A program made the translations under genes and the position numbers. 64,000 nucleotides of DNA from Methylocystis iwaonis (GTDB taxonomy: Bacteria; Pseudomonadota; Alphaproteobacteria; Rhizobiales; Beijerinckiaceae): assembly GCF_027925385.1 (NCBI RefSeq), contig NZ_AP027142.1, positions 3,186,501 to 3,250,500 on the forward strand, in the 5' to 3' direction. The notes under the pieces are model-generated. The model was given only the letters and a program-made list of their open reading frames with translations, made no database searches and was not told the DNA's origin. Shown here one piece after another: positions 9,235 through 17,439 of the stretch. The stretch's first letter is position 1; each line of letters begins with the position of its first letter.

Positions 9235-9324
9235 CCAAGTTCAGGGAGGAAATGCCCAAGGAGAGCACACGATGATTGCACGCGTGAGCTATGGCAAAAC
9301 TGTGTTCGACGGGGGCCGAAGCTC

Positions 9325-9349
9325 CAAAAAAGCTGTGCTGTTGCAGCTT
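9325..9349 (-). terminator. rho-independent terminator after 9362-9592 gene
   Basis: Minus-strand stem AAAGCTG/CAGCTTT with an 8-base loop and T6, placed 13 bases after the stop of the small gene at 9362. Confidence 0.6.
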
Positions 9350-9361
9350 TACCACAACCGG

Positions 9362-9592
9362 TCAGCGGGGCTTGCTGCCCTCGAATGTGCGCAGCTCGGC
9401 CGTGGAGGGCGCCTTGATGCTGGCGTTGAGCTTGCGCAGCATTGTGAGGCACAGTTCTTTCACCGCGTCGTCCTGCACCGTGTCGGTCAAACGCGCGACA
9501 TGGTAGAAGGCCATCGCCCGCTGGGAAACGAGATCCTCGTAGCTGAAGGGGTCGGACAGGCCGTCCATATCGTCATGGGTGTTGTCAGTCAT
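9362..9592 (-). CDS. small hypothetical protein
   Basis: 76 residues from the ATG at 9592, preceded by AAGGG; a longer in-frame version from 9661 is less likely because its extra residues are unstructured and lack a ribosome-binding site. The protein is acidic at the N-terminus, then helical (YEDLVSQRAMAFYHVARLTD..DDAVKELCLTMLRKL). No signal peptide, membrane segment or recognised domain is visible. Two terminators follow. Confidence 0.6.
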   Translation of the reverse strand: MTDNTHDDMDGLSDPFSYEDLVSQRAMAFYHVARLTDTVQDDAVKELCLTMLRKLNASIKAPSTAELRTFEGSKPR

Positions 9593-9741
9593 AGAGCCCT
9601 TCCGATCGTTTCGCCTGCATATTGGGATGGGAGACGATAAATTAAAGGGGACCGGCGGCAAGCGCCGCTTGGCGCAAAATCCGCAAAAATCGACAGGCTT
9701 TTTGCAAGCACGCGCTCCAGCTTCTGCGCGCGCTCGATTTC

Positions 9742-10014
9742 CTACCGAGGCGACGAGTCCATCCGGGAGGAAAACCCGCCCGGCGTGGTTAAGGCCCCAT
9801 AGGTGGCCTGACGCGCCTCCTGATGTGGACTGAGCGCATAAAGAACATATGACGAGAGCGAGACCGCCGTCGCCGCGACAATGACTCCGAGAAGGCTTTG
9901 CCTTGCCCGCAACGAGGTTCGCGCCGCCGGACCGGCGAGGGCGAACAGACCGACAAGGCCGATGAAAGCGCTGAGCAAAGCGGTGAGATAAAGCGTCTCG
10001 ACGGCGACGACCAT
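9742..10014 (-). CDS. small two-helix membrane protein
   Basis: 90 residues from the ATG at 10014, chosen because GGAGGA lies 5 bases upstream. Two hydrophobic segments (about residues 7-30 and 44-64) are separated by a basic loop (RTSLRARQS), followed by a polar tail. It lies ~100 bases downstream of the ParA-like gene on the same strand and may share its transcript. No family is recognised. Confidence 0.6.
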   Translation of the reverse strand: MVVAVETLYLTALLSAFIGLVGLFALAGPAARTSLRARQSLLGVIVAATAVSLSSYVLYALSPHQEARQATYGALTTPGGFSSRMDSSPR

Positions 10015-10112
10015 TGCTTCCTCCGCCGGATCATGCGCCGGGCCGGCGAAAGACGCCCGGCGCCCATTGGCTCCTAACGCGCGCTTGCGAAAGAAGGTCC
10101 GGGGCTTACGAA

Positions 10113-10901
10113 TCACCGCCGCCGGGCGGCGTCTTCCGGCGGCGGCCGTTCCGCCGTCCCCCTGTCGGCTGGCAAAAGCGCATTCAGGAAGCTGGCGTAA
10201 AAGTCGTGCGCCTTGATCGCCTGATCGAAGAAGCTCCGATACGGGAACAGGGACAGCTCCGGCGCCGCCGATCTGGCGTTCTCCTCGAGTCGGCCCCGCA
10301 GCGAGGCCCAAAGCCGGCGCATCTCCCGGGCGGCGACGCCGCTCGGGTTGAGCTCCCCGACCCCGAGGCCGAGGCGGATAGCGTCCTGATAATCGACGCG
10401 GGTGGAGACGAGCGGCGCCAGCAGGGCCCCGAGCTGCTGCAAGGCCTGCGCGCCGCGCTCGACGCGAACGCCCTGCTGGGCGGGCGGACATTGGTTGAGA
10501 AGGAAAGCGTAATCCTTGCCGCACGACCGCACCTTGGCCAGGGTCGCTTCGCTCGCCCATATGTCGAGCGTGTTGGGCCGCGCCGGGATCACGCAAAGAT
10601 CCGCGGCCCGTATTGCCTCTTCGCAGGCGGCCGGATCGGCCCCCGGCGTGTCGATCACCGCCAGCGTCACGCCCTTGCTTGCCAGCGCCGCCAAGGCGGG
10701 CGCGAGCTTGCCCGGCGGGATATGTTCGACCGGAACGTCGACCGCCTTGCGCGCCTTCGACCATTTGACCAGCAATTGCAGCGGATCGAGATCGCAGATG
10801 AAGACGCGCTCGCCCGCAAGATGGCCGGCGACGGCGACATTGCTCGCGAGCGTGCTTTTCCCGGAGCCGCCCTTCTGGGCGACGAATGCGACGATATGCA
10901 T
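10113..10901 (-). CDS. ParA/MinD-family P-loop ATPase
   Basis: 262 residues from the ATG at 10901. The deviant Walker A motif (QKGGSGKST) is at residues 9-17, the switch region is ICDLDPLQ near residue 36, and the Walker B-like element is LAVIDTPGADP. The family forms ATP-dependent dimers that position DNA or protein complexes. No parB or parS-like partner lies beside it, so this is an orphan ParA, perhaps positioning a cellular structure rather than segregating DNA. The C-terminal ~20 residues are Pro/Arg-rich. The longer in-frame start at 11060 would add low-complexity sequence and is rejected. Confidence 0.85.
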   Translation of the reverse strand: MHIVAFVAQKGGSGKSTLASNVAVAGHLAGERVFICDLDPLQLLVKWSKARKAVDVPVEHIPPGKLAPALAALASKGVTLAVIDTPGADPAACEEAIRAADLCVIPARPNTLDIWASEATLAKVRSCGKDYAFLLNQCPPAQQGVRVERGAQALQQLGALLAPLVSTRVDYQDAIRLGLGVGELNPSGVAAREMRRLWASLRGRLEENARSAAPELSLFPYRSFFDQAIKAHDFYASFLNALLPADRGTAERPPPEDAARRR

Positions 10902-11186
10902 GCCCCCGCCTGGTTCAGGGTTGAAACGCCGGGAACTGACGCGCGACGCTTGGCGCCGCCAGAAGCTGCAAATTGGCGGCCGCCCGCTTCCGTGCCGAGG
11001 GAAGCATCGGGAAAGATACAACCGGCGATGGCGTTGCTGAAAGAAAATTTGCCGCCTCACGCGATAAAAAGAAGCCGTGAGGCTCGTTAAGGCTCGATAA
11101 ACCCTCCCTCGTCAGAATCACCGCAGGCTTGACGCGATCTGCGCCGCTTTCGGCAGGCTGGGCGTTGCCGAGGTCCGAGGGGTTTT

Positions 11187-12470
11187 ATGAGCGGTCTGGT
11201 CGCGATCTCCGGGGAACGTGCATATGGCCCCGACGTCTCCATCGTGATGCCCTGCCTCGACGAAGCCAAGTCGCTTCCAGCCTGCATCGCCAACGCCCGC
11301 GCGGCGCTGGAGCGCATGCGCGCCGACCTCGGACTCTCCGGCGAGATCGTCGTCGCGGATAATGGCAGCACGGATGGCAGCCAATTGATCGCGCGGGCGC
11401 TGGGCGCGCGCGTGGTGGACGTCCAGCGCCGCGGCTATGGCGCGGCCTTGATCGGCGGAATGCAGGCGGCGAGCGGAAGCTATCTCGTGATGGGCGACGC
11501 GGATGGCTCTTATGATTTCACCGAATCGGTCGCCATGGTGCGCGCCCTCGCGCGCGGCGCCGACCTGTGCATGGGCTCGCGCTTCAAGGGCGGCATCGAA
11601 GCCGGGGCCATGCCCTGGAAGAATCGCTACATCGGCAATCCCGTCCTCACTTTCATCCTGAACCTGTTCTTTCGCGCGAGCGTGAGCGACGCGCATTGCG
11701 GCTTGCGCGCCTTGACGAAAGAATGTTTCGAGCGGCTCGCTCTCGGCGGCGCGGGCATGGAGTTCGCCAGCGAGATGATCATCAAGGCCGCGCTCAAGCG
11801 CCAGAAGATCGTCGAAACGCCGGTGATCCTGCGGCGGGATCTGCGTGGGCGCGCGCCCCATCTGCGTCCCTGGCGGGACGGTTGGCGGCACCTTCGCTAT
11901 CTGCTGATGCTCAGTCCCGCATGGGTCTTTGCGGCGCCTGCGGCCTTCGCCGCGGCGCTCTCGCTCGTCATCCTCGGCGTCGCCGGCTCGAGCGCGCTGC
12001 TGGGATCGCCTAAGGAATCGCCTTTCGGCAATTACTGGATCATCCTGGCCGGCGCGCTTCTTGGCCTCTCCCATGTCGCCGTGCTTCTTGCGACCGCGAG
12101 CCATCTCTACGGCCGCCGGCAGGGCTATCGCCGGCCCGCCCTCTGGGAGGCGCGCCTCGCCAGATGGGCGACGCTCGAAGCCATGCTCGTTTCGGGCGCG
12201 GGCGCCATGCTCGTTGGCCTGGCGATCCTGCTCGGCGTGCTGAGCTATTGGTCGGGGCATCACTTTGTCGCGATTGGCAATGTGTTACCAGCGGTCCTCG
12301 GAACGACGCTGATCGTCCTAGGCGCGCAAAATGCTTTGGGCGGGTTCCTGCTCGCAATCATCAACGGCAACGAAGCCAGATTCGTCGATCTTTCGCCGCC
12401 CAGGCGGCGGCAGGAACGAACGGGTCAGGAGTCGACCCGCCAGAGGCGCTTCGATCGCGCCACAGGCTGA
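11187..12470 (+). CDS. GT2 family polyprenyl-phosphate-type glycosyltransferase
   Basis: 427 residues. The N-terminal GT-A domain has VSIVMPCLDEAKSL, VVADNGSTDGS and the metal-binding region MGDADGSYDF. SDAHCGLRAL resembles dolichyl-phosphate glucose/mannose synthases. The C-terminal ~200 residues hold about four to five membrane segments. It probably transfers a sugar from a nucleotide donor to a polyprenyl phosphate at the cytoplasmic membrane. It heads a glycan cluster that also contains a GtrA flippase-like gene and a GT-C enzyme, the usual three-part system for periplasmic glycosylation. GAGGGG lies before the ATG. Confidence 0.85.
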   Translation: MSGLVAISGERAYGPDVSIVMPCLDEAKSLPACIANARAALERMRADLGLSGEIVVADNGSTDGSQLIARALGARVVDVQRRGYGAALIGGMQAASGSYLVMGDADGSYDFTESVAMVRALARGADLCMGSRFKGGIEAGAMPWKNRYIGNPVLTFILNLFFRASVSDAHCGLRALTKECFERLALGGAGMEFASEMIIKAALKRQKIVETPVILRRDLRGRAPHLRPWRDGWRHLRYLLMLSPAWVFAAPAAFAAALSLVILGVAGSSALLGSPKESPFGNYWIILAGALLGLSHVAVLLATASHLYGRRQGYRRPALWEARLARWATLEAMLVSGAGAMLVGLAILLGVLSYWSGHHFVAIGNVLPAVLGTTLIVLGAQNALGGFLLAIINGNEARFVDLSPPRRRQERTGQESTRQRRFDRATG

Positions 12471-12541
12471 ACCGCGCGCCTTTGTCCTAGTCACTGCTCC
12501 CACCGGTTCAACGACCAAAGCCTGCTTACGGAAAACGCCAG

Positions 12542-13396
12542 ATGACCTGCAAAGACCTTCTCTCCGAGTTTATTGCGGCGTACCCGGCGCAGCCAGCCAC
12601 TGCCTATTGGCGGGCGATCGAAATCGGCGCGTTGATACGACATGGCCTGCCGCAAGGGCTGGGGCTCGATCTGGGATGCGGCGATGGCATATTGACCCGC
12701 ATTCTCTTATCGCACACGGGCTCCCGCAAATTAGTCGGAATCGATCCGGATCCCTTGGAAGCCGGCGCCGCTCGAAAGTTCTCTTTCTACGATCGCGTCC
12801 ATGTCACGCAAGGAGACGCCATCCCGGAGGAAGAAAAGAGTTTCGATTTCATTCTATCAAACTCGGTGCTCGAACATATCCCTCAGCTCGACTCCACGCT
12901 TTGCGAGGCGTCCCGCGTGCTCAAGCGTTGCGGGCAGTTCCTGTTTACGGTCCCTGGGCCGAGGTTTCGAGAGAACCTTGCCGGCCCGCTCAGTCCCGGC
13001 GTTTCCCGTGAGACCTATCTGAAGACGCTCGACCAGCGCCTCGCGCATCTGAATTACCTCGATCACGAAGGCTGGCGCGAAGTCCTCTCGCGGCACGGAC
13101 TCCAGCTAGATAATGCTCTCGGCTATCTGGATCGGGATCAGACCTGCCGCTGGGAGACCCTGTCTCGCATGACTGGCGGCTTATTCTATTCCATCTTCGG
13201 CGGACTTAAGCAGCCCATCGAGATTCAACGAACTCTGGGAATGCGAGACTTTCTGAACCGAGCAAAATTGCCTGATTTTCTCGCCACGGCAATGGCGCGC
13301 GCTGTCAGTTTCGGGGTTCCCGTAGGCGACAATGACAGTCTTTGGCTCGCCCCCGAGAGCGCGTCATGCCTGCTGTTGGTCGGCCACAAGCCTTGA
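12542..13396 (+). CDS. SAM-dependent class I methyltransferase
   Basis: 284 residues. Motif I (GLDLGCGDGILTRIL) is near residue 41, followed by VGIDPDP (motif II) and FDFILSNSVLEHIP (post-II, typical of Methyltransf_11). The substrate is unknown; its place between glycosyltransferase genes suggests methylation of a sugar or lipid-linked glycan. The base composition is slightly less GC-rich than the flanking GT2 gene. Confidence 0.8.
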   Translation: MTCKDLLSEFIAAYPAQPATAYWRAIEIGALIRHGLPQGLGLDLGCGDGILTRILLSHTGSRKLVGIDPDPLEAGAARKFSFYDRVHVTQGDAIPEEEKSFDFILSNSVLEHIPQLDSTLCEASRVLKRCGQFLFTVPGPRFRENLAGPLSPGVSRETYLKTLDQRLAHLNYLDHEGWREVLSRHGLQLDNALGYLDRDQTCRWETLSRMTGGLFYSIFGGLKQPIEIQRTLGMRDFLNRAKLPDFLATAMARAVSFGVPVGDNDSLWLAPESASCLLLVGHKP

Positions 13397-13526
13397 AGCC
13401 CAACGATGCGCCTGCGCAAAGGACGCCGCCGTTGACGAAGCGTCTTCAAGGCTCGGTAAATGATCTCGCCTTAAACCGGAACAAGGGCCTCAGTGCGGGA
13501 CACAGGCGCCTTCGCCCGAGGTGACG

Positions 13527-13965
13527 ATGCGGAGCCAATGCTTCCTAAAACTCTCGACCTGGTTCGACGCCCCGATGTTCGCGCGTTTTGCAATCGTCGG
13601 CGTGACATGCGCCTTATTAAACAACGCTTTGCTAATTTACTTCGTGATGCTGGGGCTCATGCCGATCGGTGCAGCGCTGGCGACCGTGCCACCAAGTCTC
13701 ATGATCGGCTACGCTCTTCAGGCCGGTTTTGTGTTCCGCGAGCGCCCGACCTGGGCCGCCTTCCTGCGCTACTGCATCGCGATGCTCTCCAATCAGCCTC
13801 GCCCTAATCTATGTGTTTTGTCACATCCTCAGGCTACCAATTTACATCGCGGGGCCGGCCATGACGGCAATGCTGTCACTCTGGAATCTGATAGCGACCC
13901 GATGGGCGATCGAATCCGAAGGTAGTTCGCCGGAAGCCCCACGGTTGCCGGAAGTGGAAAGATGA
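13527..13965 (+). pseudogene. GtrA-family membrane protein, frameshifted
   Basis: The first ~90 residues (FARFAIVGVTCALLNNALLIYF, then FRERPTWAAFLRYCIAM) are the N-terminal two to three helices of a GtrA/DPMS-type protein, thought to flip polyprenyl-phosphate sugars. Near 13785-13800 the reading frame must move by +1 to continue as ISLALIYVFCHILRLP...MLSLWNLIATRWAIES, the normal family C-terminus. That second frame ends with a stop overlapping the next start (ATGA at 13962), which shows it is the ancestral reading. Without the shift the product ends at 13925 with an unrelated tail. It could be a true loss or a one-base sequence error. Confidence 0.75.
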
Positions 13966-15056
13966 TCTCCCCTCGGCGCATTGCCATCGTCTGCGACGCG
14001 GTCATGCCGTGGAACAAGGGCGGGCGCGAAATGATCCTGCATCAGATATGCCGAAGGCTCCGTCGCGCGGACCAGGAAGTGCATATCTACACGATGAACT
14101 GGTGGGGCGGTCCTGCAATCATTGAAAGAGAGGGAGTTTATTTCCACGGGCTTTGCAAATTCAGACCGCTTTACAGGGGCGATCGCCGCTCGACCGCGCA
14201 AGCGCTGTTCTTCGCGTTTTCCGTATTCAAACTCCTTTTCGAGCCCTTCGACGTGCTCCACGTCGATCACATGCCCTTCTTCCCACTCTATAGCGCCCGG
14301 ATCGTCGCCTGGCTCAGAGGAAGACGGATGACAGCCATATGGCATGAGGTCTGGGGACGTGATTATTGGTTCAAATATATGCGCGGCCCAGCCGGCGCGA
14401 TCGGCTATCTGACGGAACGAATATCCTTCTCGCTCCCTGACGCTATCGCTTCTGATTGCGAACTCACGACGGCGCGCTTACGCGCGAATGGCGCGACCTG
14501 TCAGATCGAGACCGTGCCTCTCGGCGTAGACGCTAAGGCGATTGCGGCAGTTGGTCATGCAGAAGAGCAAAGCGACGTCATTTATGTCGGCAGACTTATC
14601 AGCCATAAGGGCGTCGACCTGCTTGTTCGAGCCATCTCGAGACTCGAGGCCGAACGGCCGAATATTCGCGTTCTGATTATCGGAACAGGCCCCGAAGAAA
14701 AACGCCTGATTCAAATGACCGCGTCGCTCGGCCTATCGAAGAATATTCTTTTTCTCGGCCAAATCGACGCAAACGAACGAGTCTTCGCATTGATGAAGTC
14801 ATCAAGCGTTCTAGCCCTTCCCTCACGGCGCGAAGGATTCGGGCTCGTGGCGCTAGAGGCCAACGCCGCCGGCATTCCCGTGGTGACCCTGCGTCATCCG
14901 GACAACGCGGCGCAGGCGCTGATCCGTGAGGCGTCAACGGCTTCCTGGCTGATGAATCGGAGGACGACCTTGCGGCCAAGATCGGCCTTGCGCTGTCTCG
15001 TAAAGAGGCGCTTCGCCCTCTCGAGGGCCTCGAGGCATATGATTGGGAAATCGTAG
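13962..15056 (+). CDS. GT4 family glycosyltransferase, C-terminus frameshifted
   Basis: A GT-B glycosyltransferase with MPWNKGGREMILHQI at the N-terminus, VIYVGRLISHKGVDLLVRA in the middle and PSRREGFGLVALEANAAGIPVV in the donor site. At about 14928-14933 one G seems missing: restoring it turns the tail into REGVNGFLADESEDDLAAKIG and continues to a stop at 15115, a normal GT4 ending. As written the protein is 364 residues with an Arg-rich aberrant tail after residue ~323. The catalytic core is complete, so activity may survive. It is translationally coupled to the GtrA gene by ATGA. Acceptor and sugar are unknown. Confidence 0.75.
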   Translation: MISPRRIAIVCDAVMPWNKGGREMILHQICRRLRRADQEVHIYTMNWWGGPAIIEREGVYFHGLCKFRPLYRGDRRSTAQALFFAFSVFKLLFEPFDVLHVDHMPFFPLYSARIVAWLRGRRMTAIWHEVWGRDYWFKYMRGPAGAIGYLTERISFSLPDAIASDCELTTARLRANGATCQIETVPLGVDAKAIAAVGHAEEQSDVIYVGRLISHKGVDLLVRAISRLEAERPNIRVLIIGTGPEEKRLIQMTASLGLSKNILFLGQIDANERVFALMKSSSVLALPSRREGFGLVALEANAAGIPVVTLRHPDNAAQALIREASTASWLMNRRTTLRPRSALRCLVKRRFALSRASRHMIGKS

Positions 15057-15188
15057 CCAGGCGTCTCGAGCGGCTTTGGCTGCCAAAGGAACAGCCGAGC
15101 GCGTCAGGAAAATGAAGGAAAAGCCGAAACCGGCGAACGACGCCGCCTCAGGCGTCCTGTACGCCAGCTTCTAGTTTGGTTGCCTATC

Positions 15189-17030
15189 ATGAACATGGAA
15201 CTTGGTAAGAAAGACATCGTCCGTGACCGGGTTTTCCCCACGCACCGGGCGCCTCTTGCACTTCGTCACGCGCTGATTGCCTGCGCCGCGTCGATCATTG
15301 CCGTCTCTTCGGCCGCTTATGTCGCGGTCACGCTCTATCCGCTTCGACCCGCCGCCGCGTTAGCGGAATATTTTTTCCGCGCCCAGGATGCTTTTTGGCT
15401 TGTGGCGATCGCCGTTTTCCTGGCCGCTTGCAGCGTTTTGCGTTTTCCGATGGTTTTCTCGGCCGCGCTCCCCAACAGGATTTCCCCCGGCCTCGTTGCG
15501 CTCGCGCTCGCCGCCTTGGTCTTCCTTTGCGGCGCCATCGGCGCGCAGCTCGTCTTCGACGGCTACCATCTTGCTCGAGACGAGGCTCTCGCGGAATTCG
15601 ACGCCGTGATTTTTCGCACCGGTCGATTGATCGCGCCGGTCGCGCCGGAGTGGCGCCCCTTCTCGCAAGCGCTCGCCCCGCGTTTCATGCTTCCGATCGC
15701 GGAGCAGATGGGTTTTTCCTCCCAATATCTCCCCGGCAACGCGCTGCTTCGCGCTGTCGTCGGCTTATGGGCCGATCCCAACCTCACGAGCCCGATATTG
15801 CTGGCGATCGCCGTCCTTTCCGCCTATGGCGTCGCGCGACGGCTCTGGCCCGACCGCCGCGACGCCGCCATTATCGCGCCGCTGATGATCGCCACCTCGT
15901 CGCAGACGCTCGTCACCGCCATGACAAGCTATGCGATGACCGCCCATTTGGCGCTCAATCTCTTGTGGCTCTGGCTCTTTCTCAGAAACGACAAAATCGG
16001 ACATGCGGGCGCCATTCTCGTCGGCGCGCTCGCCTGCGGCCTGCACCAGGTCGTTTTTCATCCCCTCTTCGCCGCGCCCTTCATCCTTCGCTTGTGGTGG
16101 AAAAAGCGACGCGTTCTGGCGGTGGTCTATGGCGTCAGCTATGCGGTCATCTGCCTGTTCTGGATGCGCTATTTTCAGATCGCCCTGGAGCTCCAGGGCA
16201 TGACTGCGGAAACTGCGCGTGGCGCGGGGCTTCTCGATTTCATCGATCGCGCGGTGGAGCAGATCCTCACCGGCGAGAAGAATAGCTTCGCCATCATGCT
16301 GATGAACATTTTGCGCTTCGTCGGCTGGCAAAACCCGCTTCTTCTGCCTCTGGCGCTCCTCGCCTATGGCCAGATACGCCAGGGAACGGGCATTGCGCGC
16401 GAGCTGGCCGCCGGGGTCGCGCTGACGCTTTACGCGATGATGATTATCATGACCTATCAGGGCCATGGCTGGGGGTACCGTTATTTACACGGGCTGATCG
16501 GCAATCTGGCGCTGCTCGCGGCCTATGGCTGGGTCGGCGTTACGGCGCAGGCAAGCGCCGCGCAAATGGCGGCTTGCCGATCGATCGTCGCCATTTCGAG
16601 CGCCTTTGCCGCATTCCTCCTTTTCCCCGCGCATGCAAAGCAGGCGCACGACTTTGCGGCCCCCTACGCCAGAGCCAGCGCCGCCATCGCGCGCGCCCCA
16701 ACGGATCTCGTCATTCTCGACGGGAGCGACCTCCTCTTCAGCGAGGATCTCGTCCGCAACGATCCGTTTCTGCGCAACAGGCCGATCGTGCTCGGCCTCA
16801 CCCTGATGGACGAGACCGATCTCGTAAGGCTCTGCCAAAGGCATAGCGTCTCCCTCTTCGATGCGTCGCAAGGGCGCAGATATGGGATACGGCCGGACCC
16901 TGGCAGTCAGGTCGCCGCCGAGGGCGACCTTCGCGCGAAACTGCGGGCTGCCGAAGAGCAGCGCCGTATGAAATTGCGAGCGACAATGGCAGGGGCGCCC
17001 TGCGCGACGCCGCGTTCCACAGGCCCGTAA
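15189..17030 (+). CDS. large integral-membrane protein, probable GT-C glycosyltransferase
   Basis: 613 residues from ATG 15189 (a TTG 9 bases earlier and an ATG at 15195 are alternatives; none has a clear ribosome-binding site). About 11-12 hydrophobic segments span most of the length. The first large periplasmic loop carries acidic residues (RDEALAEFDAVIF), as in the lipid-phosphate-sugar-dependent GT-C fold (GT39/ArnT-like). Such enzymes use polyprenyl-phosphate sugar on the periplasmic face. With the GT2 and GtrA genes upstream it completes a plausible sugar-transfer pathway. The assignment rests on topology and context. Confidence 0.7.
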   Translation: MNMELGKKDIVRDRVFPTHRAPLALRHALIACAASIIAVSSAAYVAVTLYPLRPAAALAEYFFRAQDAFWLVAIAVFLAACSVLRFPMVFSAALPNRISPGLVALALAALVFLCGAIGAQLVFDGYHLARDEALAEFDAVIFRTGRLIAPVAPEWRPFSQALAPRFMLPIAEQMGFSSQYLPGNALLRAVVGLWADPNLTSPILLAIAVLSAYGVARRLWPDRRDAAIIAPLMIATSSQTLVTAMTSYAMTAHLALNLLWLWLFLRNDKIGHAGAILVGALACGLHQVVFHPLFAAPFILRLWWKKRRVLAVVYGVSYAVICLFWMRYFQIALELQGMTAETARGAGLLDFIDRAVEQILTGEKNSFAIMLMNILRFVGWQNPLLLPLALLAYGQIRQGTGIARELAAGVALTLYAMMIIMTYQGHGWGYRYLHGLIGNLALLAAYGWVGVTAQASAAQMAACRSIVAISSAFAAFLLFPAHAKQAHDFAAPYARASAAIARAPTDLVILDGSDLLFSEDLVRNDPFLRNRPIVLGLTLMDETDLVRLCQRHSVSLFDASQGRRYGIRPDPGSQVAAEGDLRAKLRAAEEQRRMKLRATMAGAPCATPRSTGP

Positions 17031-17066
17031 AGTCTTTGCTGCAGGATACTGAAGCTCGAGCGCTTG

Positions 17067-17269
17067 TTATACGAGTTCGGCTTGATTGGTTCACCGCCGT
17101 CATTGCGAGGAGGCGGAGCCGACGAAGCAATCCAGGGGCCAGATCGCGGCCCCTGGATTGCTTTGCTTCGCTCGCAATGACGGGCGCTGAGCAAAATCAG
17201 CGCCTTTGCTGCTCTGGATTCCGGTCGAGCTTTCGGCAATCCGAGCAGTTTAAACGGAAATGGCATTAC
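17067..17269. repeat. composite intergenic repeat, copy 2 (type B core)
   Basis: The edges carry the ATACGAG-TTCGGCTTGATTGG type of motif and its mirror near 17255-17269. The core (about 17098-17183) is the inverted repeat GTCATTGCGAGGAGGCGGAG ... CGCTCGCAATGAC, also found at 20433-20513. A degenerate half of the type A core follows (17211-17237). The rest of 17031-17439 holds no gene that I can support. Confidence 0.75.
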
Positions 17270-17439
17270 GAGCGCACACGGAGCGAAAAACTGCCGCCCT
17301 GGGTATATTATGTCCATGGCGCAGCTTGAAATTCCGGCCTCCACCTGCTTGGGGAGGCATAGCCGAAACGGCTCTCGCGGCGCGTTCAAGGGATTAGCGA
17401 GGGCTTGGCGGTTTCTCGCGGCGACGGGAGTTGCGGCAC

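Noticed and set aside
9241..9300. short plus-strand leader peptide with GGGAGGAA and ATG
   Set aside because: It encodes only seven residues, and no plus-strand gene follows that could be controlled by it.
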